40,284 nucleotides of DNA from an uncultured Faecalibacterium sp. (GTDB lineage Bacteria > Bacillota > Clostridia > Oscillospirales > Ruminococcaceae): NCBI GenBank assembly GCA_934526125.1, contig CAKSZU010000010.1, positions 1 through 40,284 on the forward strand. Reading direction: 5' to 3'. Of this stretch, positions 34,363 through 40,284 are shown piece after piece (within the stretch, counting starts at the first letter, position 1; each line of letters opens with the position of its first letter). Both the position numbers and the translations under genes were made by a program. The notes under the pieces are model-generated. The model was not told where the DNA came from. It was given only the letters and a program-made list of their open reading frames with translations, and ran no database searches.

Positions 34363-35556
34363 TTACTGCAGCTGGCTGGGATGGGGCTGAGGCGGCATCT
34401 TGGTAAAGAGCGCCTTCAGCACCAGCGGGGTCGCCACCGACGACACCACGATCAGCAGGATCACGGCGGTGAAGTAGACCGAATCCACCACACCGATGTC
34501 CAGACCCTTCTGGGCCACGATCAGGGCCACCTCGCCGCGGGTCATCATGCCGACGCCCACCTTCAGGGAATCGCCCCAGCTGAAGCGGCAGAGCTTTGCG
34601 GCCAGACCGCAGCCGATGATCTTGGTGACCAGTGCCATGAGGACAAAGCAGACGCAGAACAGCAGGATCTGCGGGGTCAGGCCGCTGATGTCGGTCTTGA
34701 GGCCGATGCTGGCAAAGAATACCGGCGCAAACAGGACGTAGTTGCTGATGTCCACCCGGCGCTCCACATAGGGGGCGTCATCCATGGAGCAGAGGACGAT
34801 ACCGGCGATGTAGGCACCCGTGATGTCCGCAATGCCGAAATACTGCTCTGCAATGTAGGCCATGGCGAAGCAGAACGCCATGCTGACGATGGTGATGCGC
34901 TGGGTATGGGGATTGCGCTTGTCCAGCCACTTCATGGCAAAATGGGCGATCAGGCCCACGCCGATGGCCGTGGCAAAGAACAGCACCGTGTTGAACAGCA
35001 CCTGTCCCAGACCCGTGCCGGTACCGGAGCTTGCGCCCAGCACACAGGTCAGGACCACGATGCCGATCACGTCATCGATCACGGCTGCGCTGACGATGGT
35101 AGTGCCCAGAAAGCTCTTCAGATGGCCCAGCTCCTGCAGCGTTGCCACCGTGATGGACACACTGGTCGCCGTCATGATGGTACCGATAAAGAGGGCCCGG
35201 TAGAATTCCGGACTGCCCACGGCAGAGAACCCGTAGAACAGGCTGTACAATAAGGTGCCGCCTGCCAGAGGCACTGCCACGCCCACGCAGGCCACCAGAG
35301 TGGCGATGGGGCCGGCCTTGATCAGCTCCTTCAGGTTGGTGCCGAGGCCTGTGGAGAACATCAGCAACACCACACCGATCTCGGCAAAGATGGAGATGGT
35401 GTCGCTGATATGCACCCAGTTCAGCAGACAGGGTCCGATCAGCAGGCCCGCGATGATCTCACCGACCACCTGCGGGGCCTTGCACTTGCGGGCCACCAGT
35501 CCGCAGAATTTTGCGGTGAGCATGATGATCGCAAGGTTGCGGAATACAGAATACAT
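34363..35556 (-). CDS. CPA2-family cation/proton antiporter (KefB/NapA-like)
   Basis: The 397-residue membrane protein has about 12-13 hydrophobic segments. Family motifs are GEIIAGLLIGP in an early helix, FAEIGVVLLMFSTGL, and SAAVIDDVIGIVVL with the paired acidic residues of the ion site (the DD/ND position). GYxxGDSLKVGVGMMTRGEVALIVA is near the C-terminus. It lacks the cytoplasmic TrkA-N/TrkA-C domains of full KefB. It should exchange Na+ or K+ for H+. Its promoter is at 35642-35670, and the leader between forms a long stem-loop. Confidence 0.93.
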   Translation of the reverse strand: MYSVFRNLAIIMLTAKFCGLVARKCKAPQVVGEIIAGLLIGPCLLNWVHISDTISIFAEIGVVLLMFSTGLGTNLKELIKAGPIATLVACVGVAVPLAGGTLLYSLFYGFSAVGSPEFYRALFIGTIMTATSVSITVATLQELGHLKSFLGTTIVSAAVIDDVIGIVVLTCVLGASSGTGTGLGQVLFNTVLFFATAIGVGLIAHFAMKWLDKRNPHTQRITIVSMAFCFAMAYIAEQYFGIADITGAYIAGIVLCSMDDAPYVERRVDISNYVLFAPVFFASIGLKTDISGLTPQILLFCVCFVLMALVTKIIGCGLAAKLCRFSWGDSLKVGVGMMTRGEVALIVAQKGLDIGVVDSVYFTAVILLIVVSSVATPLVLKALFTKMPPQPHPSQLQ

Positions 35557-35596
35557 CCAATCGACCTTCTTTCTTGCTATTTTCCGATCTCATTAT

Positions 35597-35640
35597 ACCT
35601 TCCGGCAGACGGGCCGCGTACCCGGTCCCTGCCGGATTTC
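35597..35640 (-). other. Stem-loop in the antiporter leader
   Basis: TCCGGCAG and CTGCCGGA are the ends of an imperfect inverted repeat (with an inner GGGCC/GGTCC pairing) between the antiporter promoter and its start. No T-run follows, so a terminator is unlikely; it may be an mRNA leader structure. Confidence 0.5.
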
Positions 35641-35641
35641 T

Positions 35642-35670
35642 ATTATAACGCTTTTATTTGTTAAAATCAA
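35642..35670 (-). promoter_or_regulatory. Antiporter promoter
   Basis: On the minus strand TTGATT (35670-35665) and TATAAT (35647-35642) are 17 bases apart. Confidence 0.78.
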
Positions 35671-35737
35671 AACAAAGTCGGCTAAGATTTTCCGGCCGGA
35701 GCGCCGCATTTTCGTGCAAATTTCTTTGCAGGAATGC

Positions 35738-35766
35738 TTGACAAAACCAAAAGAGCTTGCTATAAT
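35738..35766 (+). promoter_or_regulatory. Consensus promoter of rpsF-ssb-rpsR
   Basis: TTGACA (35738-35743), 17 bases, TATAAT (35761-35766): an exact match to the housekeeping consensus, as expected for a ribosomal operon. Confidence 0.95.
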
Positions 35767-35771
35767 AAGTT

Positions 35772-35852
35772 GCTGTCTGAACAGACACGCCGCACACAGT
35801 CCGCGATGCCGCAGATTGTGTGTACCCTTGGCCTCGGGACCCCGAGGCCCTT
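35772..35852 (+). promoter_or_regulatory. Structured leader of the rpsF operon
   Basis: The ~110-base leader contains TGTCT-GAAC-AGACA (35772-35785), an ACACA/TGTGT-closed irregular stem (about 35793-35822), and GGCCTCGG-GACC-CCGAGGCC (35830-35849). No T-run follows the last hairpin. S6-S18 autoregulation through an rpsF leader is known in bacteria; whether this leader is of that type needs a covariance search. Confidence 0.5.
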
Positions 35853-35876
35853 AAGTCCAAAAGGAGGTGCTACAAA

Positions 35877-36161
35877 ATGGCAAAGTACGAAACCATGCTG
35901 ATTACCAGCGCCGCTCTCGACGAGGAGGCTACTTCCGCTCTGGTCGGTAAGTTCAAGTCCCTGATCGAGGCTAACGGTACGATCGATTCCATCGACGAGT
36001 GGGGCAAGCGCCGTCTGGCCTACCCCATCAACGACGAGGAGGAGGGCGTCTACACCGTGATCAACTTCACCAGCGAGCCCAGCTTCCCCGCTGAGCTGGA
36101 CCGTGTGTACAAGATCACTGAGGGCGTTATGCGCAGCCTGATCGTTGCCCACGAGGAGTAA
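35877..36161 (+). CDS. rpsF: 30S ribosomal protein S6
   Basis: The 94-residue S6 has the typical YETMLI start, the WGKRRLAYPIND block with the EGVYTVINF strand, and RVYKITEGVMRSLIV. It binds S18 in the small-subunit platform. AAAGGAGG lies ahead of the start. It is first in the conserved order rpsF-ssb-rpsR, under a consensus promoter. Confidence 0.98.
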   Translation: MAKYETMLITSAALDEEATSALVGKFKSLIEANGTIDSIDEWGKRRLAYPINDEEEGVYTVINFTSEPSFPAELDRVYKITEGVMRSLIVAHEE

Positions 36162-36191
36162 TCCTTTCGTGACCAAGAAGGAGTCCGTAGT

Positions 36192-36671
36192 ATGTTGAAT
36201 GTTGTAGCGATCATGGGCCGCCTTGTGGCGGACCCGGAGCTCCGCACCACGCAGAACGGCACCAACGTGTGCAGTTTCCGCATTGCGTGCGACCGCAATT
36301 TTGCCCGTCAGGGCGAGCAGCGCCAGGCTGATTTCATCGACATCGTCGCATGGCGTCAGCAGGCCGAGTTTGTTTCCAAGTACTTCCAGAAAGGCAGTCT
36401 GATCGCCATCGAAGGCTCTCTTCAGACCCGCCAGTATCAGGACAAGCAGGGAAACAACCGCACTGCTGTTGAGGTCGTAGCCAACAACGTGAACTTTGCA
36501 GGCCCCAAGAGCAGCAATCAGGGCGGCGGAGCGAATTATCAGAATTCCGCCCCGTCCTACCAGAACGCAGTCCCTGCCCGCCCGGCCGCTGTGGAGGCAG
36601 CTCCCAGCTATTCTGCCGGCAATGCAGATGATTTTGCTGTCATCGATGACAGCGACGACCTGCCGTTCTGA
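36192..36671 (+). CDS. ssb: Single-stranded DNA-binding protein
   Basis: The 159-residue SSB has an N-terminal OB fold (MLNVVAIMGRLVADPELR, FIDIVAWRQQAEFVSKYFQKGSLIAIEGSLQTR) to residue ~105. A flexible Gln/Asn/Ala-rich linker follows, then the acidic tip DDSDDLPF that binds partner proteins. It coats ssDNA in replication and repair. It sits between rpsF and rpsR as in most Firmicutes. Confidence 0.98.
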   Translation: MLNVVAIMGRLVADPELRTTQNGTNVCSFRIACDRNFARQGEQRQADFIDIVAWRQQAEFVSKYFQKGSLIAIEGSLQTRQYQDKQGNNRTAVEVVANNVNFAGPKSSNQGGGANYQNSAPSYQNAVPARPAAVEAAPSYSAGNADDFAVIDDSDDLPF

Positions 36672-36717
36672 TCCGTAACGGTCTGACCGTTGAAAATCTT
36701 ATAGGAGGTAATAAGCA

Positions 36718-36975
36718 ATGGCTTTTGAAAGAACCGAAGGCTCTCGCCCCGCACGCCCCATGCGTCGCGGCCGCAAGAAGGTTTGCAGCTTCTGTGTCGA
36801 TCGTATCGACACCATCGATTACAAGGACGTGCCCCGTCTGCGTAAGTACGTCTCTGAGCGTGCCAAGATCATTCCCCGCCGTGTGACCGGCACCTGCGCT
36901 TATCATCAGCGCGCACTGACCACCGCCATCAAGCGTGCTCGTCACGTTGCTCTGATGCCCTACGTCAGCGACTAA
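36718..36975 (+). CDS. rpsR: 30S ribosomal protein S18 (Cys-containing form)
   Basis: The 85-residue S18 contains the conserved [26 protein letters not shown] block. It keeps a C-S-F-C pair near residue 23 and a further Cys and His in [11 protein letters not shown], so it belongs to the zinc-ribbon (C+) form of S18. GGAGGT lies upstream. A strong terminator ends the operon. Confidence 0.98.
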   Translation: MAFERTEGSRPARPMRRGRKKVCSFCVDRIDTIDYKDVPRLRKYVSERAKIIPRRVTGTCAYHQRALTTAIKRARHVALMPYVSD

Positions 36976-37016
36976 TCAGAACTTTATCAACCCATTCAAA
37001 ATAATCAGCAATCAGC

Positions 37017-37057
37017 AAAGCGCTCTCACCGATGACAAGGTGAGAGCGCTTTTTTTG
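37017..37057 (+). terminator. Terminator of the rpsF operon
   Basis: AAAGCGCTCTCACC (37017-37030) and GGTGAGAGCGCTTT (37039-37052) form a perfect 14-bp stem followed by a T-run to 37057. Confidence 0.96.
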
Positions 37058-37230
37058 TTTCCCGGCCTTTTCCGGTCAAAAAGTTACAAACCGGTACGGT
37101 TTTTCCGGTATTTTATGAAATGTTACCGGGAATTTCTGAAATCAACCGGTGTTTTGATGCGTTGGCAAATCAATCTGCACAAATGCAAGTTGATTCTTTG
37201 TACATATTTTACGAAATCGCTTCCACATGA
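37058..37230. other. AT-rich gap with inverted repeats upstream of lacI
   Basis: No gene is seen. The stretch has AAACCG-GTA-CGGTTT (37088-37102), CCGGTA/TACCGG (37105-37110 and 37124-37129), AATCAA/TTGATT (37168-37173 and 37190-37195) and several CCGGT words. A TGCACAAAT at 37176-37184 recurs at 37240-37248 in the lacI promoter. It looks regulatory. Confidence 0.45.
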
Positions 37231-37259
37231 TTGATTTTTTGCACAAATTGTGCCATACT
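37231..37259 (+). promoter_or_regulatory. lacI promoter with an operator palindrome in the spacer
   Basis: TTGATT (37231-37236) and CATACT (37254-37259) are 17 bases apart. The perfect palindrome GCACAA-A-TTGTGC (37241-37253) fills the spacer, a position where a bound protein would compete with RNA polymerase. Confidence 0.65.
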
Positions 37260-37267
37260 ATAGCCAC

Positions 37268-37294
37268 TGGAAACGTTCCCGACACCGTTCCCGA
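37268..37294 (+). promoter_or_regulatory. LacI/cre-like operator and repeat
   Basis: TGGAAACGTTCCC (37268-37280) is a near-palindrome centred on CG, the form recognised by LacI-family proteins and similar to a CcpA cre site. Its right part CGTTCCCGA recurs 12 bases on (37274-37282 and 37286-37294). Confidence 0.55.
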
Positions 37295-37322
37295 AGATTT
37301 TACAGAGAGTGAGGCCTGCCGG

Positions 37323-38339
37323 ATGACGATCAAGGACATTGCCCGGATCAGCGGCTGCTCGGTCAGCACCATCTCGCGGGTCATCAACGACCGGCCGGAT
37401 GTGCGGCCCGAGACGAAGGAGCACATCCTGAAGGTCATGCGGGAAGCGGGGTTCACCCCCAACACCAACGCACGGCAGCTGAAGATCCAGCAGTCCCGCA
37501 GTCTGGTGTTCGTGGTCAAGGGAACACGGAACATCTTCTTCTCGGACTTTCTGGTCCAGCTGCAGCGGGCCGCCACCCTGTACGGGTACAACGGCATCGT
37601 CTCCTATCTGGACGAGAACGCCAACGAGATCGATGCTGCCGAGAAGATCCTGCGGGAGATCAAGCCCAAGGGTATGATCTTTCTGGGCGGCAGTGTTACG
37701 AACTTCCAGAACGGCTTTGCAAACATCTCCGTTCCCTCCGTGCTGGCCACGCTGGTCTCCAATGAATTGGACTTCCCCAATCTCTCGATGGTGGGTGTGG
37801 ATGACCGGGCCGCAGCAAAAGCGGCAGTCTCCCATCTCATCGCACAGGGGCACCGCAAGATCGCGGTGCTGGGCGGCCCGGCCACCAGCTTTCCCAGCCG
37901 GATGCGCCGTCTGGGTGCGCAGGATGCCATGGAGGACGCGGGGCTTGTCTTTGACGATAAGCTCTATGGCCTGTCCAACTACGATTTCGAGTCCGCCTAC
38001 CACGCCATGAACAGTCTGCTGGCCCGCCGGGCCGAGTTCACTGCCTTGTTTGCCATGAGCGATGTGATCGCCTTCGGTGCGATCCGGGCGCTGGTGAGCG
38101 CCGGGTTCCGGGTGCCGGAGGATGTCTCGGTGATCGGCTTCGACGGCATCACGATGTCCCGCTACTGTGTGCCGGTGATGACCACCATCGTCCAGCCCAG
38201 TGAACAGATCGCACTGCAGAGCATCGAGCTGCTGGTGCGGCAGATCGAACACGGAGCCCCGGCCCAGACCGTCACGCTCCAGCCGGAACTTCAGCAGGGC
38301 GAAAGCGTTTGCCCCTGCCGCCGGAACGATTCAGTCTAA
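37323..38339 (+). CDS. LacI-family transcriptional regulator
   Basis: The 338-residue regulator has an N-terminal helix-turn-helix (MTIKDIARISGCSVSTISRV) with the hinge helix region to residue ~60. A periplasmic-binding-protein-like effector domain follows (DFLVQLQRAATLYGYN, MIFLGGSVTNF, VSHLIAQGHRKIAVLGG, FAMSDVIAFGAIRAL, VSVIGFDG). The start at 37323 puts the HTH at the N-terminus; an in-frame ATG at 37227 lies before the promoter and is rejected. It precedes a sugar-type ABC system by 60 bases without a visible promoter between, so it probably controls that system and itself. The ligand is unknown. Confidence 0.93.
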   Translation: MTIKDIARISGCSVSTISRVINDRPDVRPETKEHILKVMREAGFTPNTNARQLKIQQSRSLVFVVKGTRNIFFSDFLVQLQRAATLYGYNGIVSYLDENANEIDAAEKILREIKPKGMIFLGGSVTNFQNGFANISVPSVLATLVSNELDFPNLSMVGVDDRAAAKAAVSHLIAQGHRKIAVLGGPATSFPSRMRRLGAQDAMEDAGLVFDDKLYGLSNYDFESAYHAMNSLLARRAEFTALFAMSDVIAFGAIRALVSAGFRVPEDVSVIGFDGITMSRYCVPVMTTIVQPSEQIALQSIELLVRQIEHGAPAQTVTLQPELQQGESVCPCRRNDSV

Positions 38340-38399
38340 CTTCCGTCCTCATGCTGTGGACGGTGGCAGATATTAACCAAAAGAAGAAGGAGTACTACT

Positions 38400-39740
38400 A
38401 TGAAAAAGATGATCTCTCGTCGTAACTTTCTGAAGGTCGCAGGCGCTTCTACCGCTGCTCTGGGCCTGGCCGCCTGTGGTGGTTCGTCCAGCTCCACCGC
38501 TTCCTCCACTGCCAGCTCTGCTGCCGGTTCCGAGACCGCTGCAAAGGCTGACGGCAAGGTCTACTACCTGAACTTCAAGCCCGAGCAGGATCAGGCCTGG
38601 CAGGACCTGGCTGCTGAGTACACCAAGGAGACCGGTGTGCCTGTGACCGTTGTGACCGCTGCTTCCGGTCAGTATGAGACCACCCTGATGAGCGAGATGG
38701 AGAAGAGCGAGGCTCCTACCCTGTTCCAGGTCAACGGTCCTGTGGGTCTGGCCAACTGGAAGGATTACTGCTACGACCTGTCCGGCAGCAAGCTGTACGG
38801 CGAGCTGACCAGCGACTCCTTCGCTCTGAAGGACGGCGACGCTGTTACCAGCATTGCATACGTCATTGAGACCTACGGCATCATCTACAACAAGGAGCTG
38901 CTGACTGCCGCCGGTTACACCCAGGACGACATCAAGGGCTTTGACGATCTGAAGAAGGTCGCCGATGATATCCAGGCACGCAAGGCTGAACTGGGCGTGG
39001 ATGGCGCTTTCACTTCCGCCGGCATGGATAGCTCTTCTGACTGGCGTTTCAAGACCCATCTGGCAAACCTGCCCATCTACTACGAGTACAAGGCTGACGG
39101 CATTGGCTCCACCGATGCCATCAAGGGCACCTACCTCGACAACTACAAGCAGATCTGGGATCTGTACATCACCGATTCCACCTGCGATCCCAAGCTGCTG
39201 GCTTCCAAGACCGGCAACGACGCTGTGGCCGAGTTCGTGGGCAAGAAGGCTGTCTTCTATCAGAACGGCACCTGGGCTTACAGCGACGTGAAGGATCTGG
39301 GCGACGACAACCTGGGTATGCTGCCCATCTACATCGGTGTTGACGGCGAAGAGAATCAGGGCCTGTGCACCGGTTCTGAGAACTACTGGTGCGTGAACAA
39401 CACCTCTTCTGACGAGGACATCCAGGCTACTCTGGACTTCCTGTACTGGTGTGTCACTTCCGAGACCGGCACCTCTTCCATGGCCGACGATATGGGCTTT
39501 GTCATCCCCTTCAAGGCTGCAAAGGATTCCACCAACCCCCTGATCGCCATTGCAAACGACTACGTTGCAGCTGGCAAGACCAGTGTTGACTGGTGCTTCT
39601 CCACCATGCCTTCCGAGGAGTGGAAGAACGGTGTTGGTTCTGCTCTGACCGCTTACGCAGCAGGCACCGGCGATTGGAACGCCGTTGTCACTGCCTTCGT
39701 CGATGGCTGGGCCAAGGAGTACAAGCTGGCTAACGGCTAA
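38400..39740 (+). CDS. Extracellular solute-binding protein (family 1), Tat-type lipoprotein
   Basis: The 446-residue binding lipoprotein of a sugar-type ABC importer carries a twin-arginine-like signal (SRRNFLK, residues 6-12) and a lipobox LAAC (Cys26), then a Ser/Thr/Ala linker. The two-lobe body includes NFKPEQDQAWQDLAAEYTKETG near residue 58, YGIIYNKELLTAAGY and FVGKKAVFYQNGTW, standard for MalE/family 1. Codon use shows more GCT and GTT than neighbouring genes, consistent with high expression. AGAAGGAG precedes the start. A strong terminator follows before the permease gene. The sugar is not identifiable. Confidence 0.95.
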   Translation: MKKMISRRNFLKVAGASTAALGLAACGGSSSSTASSTASSAAGSETAAKADGKVYYLNFKPEQDQAWQDLAAEYTKETGVPVTVVTAASGQYETTLMSEMEKSEAPTLFQVNGPVGLANWKDYCYDLSGSKLYGELTSDSFALKDGDAVTSIAYVIETYGIIYNKELLTAAGYTQDDIKGFDDLKKVADDIQARKAELGVDGAFTSAGMDSSSDWRFKTHLANLPIYYEYKADGIGSTDAIKGTYLDNYKQIWDLYITDSTCDPKLLASKTGNDAVAEFVGKKAVFYQNGTWAYSDVKDLGDDNLGMLPIYIGVDGEENQGLCTGSENYWCVNNTSSDEDIQATLDFLYWCVTSETGTSSMADDMGFVIPFKAAKDSTNPLIAIANDYVAAGKTSVDWCFSTMPSEEWKNGVGSALTAYAAGTGDWNAVVTAFVDGWAKEYKLANG

Positions 39741-39780
39741 GCGATTCTGACTTTCCCTTTTATTTGAGGAAACCGTAATA

Positions 39781-39815
39781 GGAGGCGGGCGAACGGTTCG
39801 CCCGCCTCCTTTTGT
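39781..39815 (+). terminator. Intercistronic terminator between binding protein and permease
   Basis: GGAGGCGGGCGAA (39781-39793) and TTCGCCCGCCTCC (39797-39809) form a 13-bp stem with a three-base loop, followed by TTTTGTTTT. Lying between genes of one transporter, it would leave the binding protein more abundant than the permease. Confidence 0.92.
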
Positions 39816-39829
39816 TTTGGAGGTATATC

Positions 39830-40284
39830 ATGCAAAAGGCCATCAGCAAATATTGGCCGGTGTTCGTGCTTCCTACGCTGATCGCGTTCATCATCGGCTT
39901 TATCTGGCCCTTTATCTGGGGCATCTTCCTTTCCTTCCAGCGCTTCACCACTGTGAGCAAGACCACCTTTGTGGGCATCCAGAACTATATTTCCGTGTTC
40001 CAGGATTCCACCTTCCTGCACGCTTTCGGCTTTACGGCAGCGTTCACTGTGGTCTCCACCGTGCTCATCAATGTCTGCGCCTTTGCCATTGCAATCGTGC
40101 TGACCCGCGGCATCAAGGGCACCAACATCTTCCGTACCGTCTACTTTATGCCCAACCTGATCGGCGGCATCCTGCTGGGCTACATCTGGCAGATCCTGCT
40201 CAACGGTGTGCTGGCCAACCTGCAGAAGCCCCTGCTGGCACTGGATGCCAAGGCCGGTTTCATCGGTCTGGTCATCCTGATGTG
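39830..40284 (+). CDS. Sugar ABC transporter permease (MalF/UgpA-like), 5' part
   Basis: The first 151 residues of a binding-protein-dependent permease are present; the frame is open at the window end. Visible are an N-terminal membrane helix (WPVFVLPTLIAFIIGFIWPF), the FVGIQNYISVFQD segment common to UgpA-type permeases, two more helices, and FRTVYFMPNLIGG. TTTTGGAGGT is the ribosome site, just behind the terminator. It is the partner of the binding protein upstream; a second permease is expected beyond the window. Confidence 0.93.
   Translation, partial: MQKAISKYWPVFVLPTLIAFIIGFIWPFIWGIFLSFQRFTTVSKTTFVGIQNYISVFQDSTFLHAFGFTAAFTVVSTVLINVCAFAIAIVLTRGIKGTNIFRTVYFMPNLIGGILLGYIWQILLNGVLANLQKPLLALDAKAGFIGLVILM

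Noticed and set aside
37227..37322. In-frame ATG at 37227 for the LacI regulator
   Set aside because: It lies upstream of the promoter and would add residues before the helix-turn-helix, which normally sits at the N-terminus.

Overview
The window looks like a chromosomal segment of a GC-rich gut Firmicute of the Faecalibacterium/Subdoligranulum type (Ruminococcaceae/Oscillospiraceae). Evidence: high GC with a Gram-positive gene set (groESL under a perfect CIRCE site, a ClpC/ClpA-type ATPase, the rpsF-ssb-rpsR operon), lipoproteins with Ser/Ala/Thr-rich linkers just after the lipobox Cys, and near-uniform TTGNNN-N17-TANNNT promoters. The genus is an inference; no rRNA is present.

Region 1 (1-600) is the 3' end of an Mrp/NBP35 P-loop ATPase gene. 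Region 2 (about 650-20550) is one very compact anaerobic cobalamin (B12) cluster. A promoter, a cobalamin riboswitch (about 701-905) and an intrinsic terminator (966-1014) precede 20 co-directional genes: a surface-anchored CbiK-like cobaltochelatase, a second lipoprotein with two beta-repeat domains, a Tat-type binding lipoprotein, a FecCD permease, an ABC ATPase fused in frame to CbiD, then cbiF, cbiG, cbiH, cbiJ, cbiET, cbiA, cobT, cobU, cobS, a miniature second cobU, cobC, cbiB, cobD, cbiP and cbiC. Most junctions are ATGA-type overlaps. cbiL, a corrinoid adenosyltransferase and the sirohydrochlorin-forming enzymes are not in the window.

Region 3 (20550-32140) is mostly on the minus strand: rnr, secG, a transpeptidase PBP, groEL, groES, a diacylglycerol-kinase-like gene, a Clp ATPase, a TSCPD-domain protein and a ZIP metal transporter. 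Region 4 (32140-34360) holds a LysR-regulator remnant between two divergent promoters, thiD, and a beta carbonic anhydrase. Region 5 (34360-36975) has a CPA2 antiporter (minus) and rpsF-ssb-rpsR behind a consensus promoter. Region 6 (37058-40284) is a LacI regulator with a palindrome inside its own promoter, a family-1 sugar-type binding protein and the 5' part of its permease.

The most notable structure not explained by genes is a family of about 95-bp AT-rich hairpin elements in the gaps at 24957-25051, 30792-30882 and 34103-34291. Two copies are identical over 95 bases, although one is split by a nested, diverged family member with a TA target-site duplication. The stems covary between copies. 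This is direct sequence evidence of a small mobile, structured, non-coding element (MITE-like). Two copies sit in 5' leaders (PBP and clp). Other leads are the ABC-CbiD fusion, the surface chelatase/importer module, and the complementary CobU paralogue pair.
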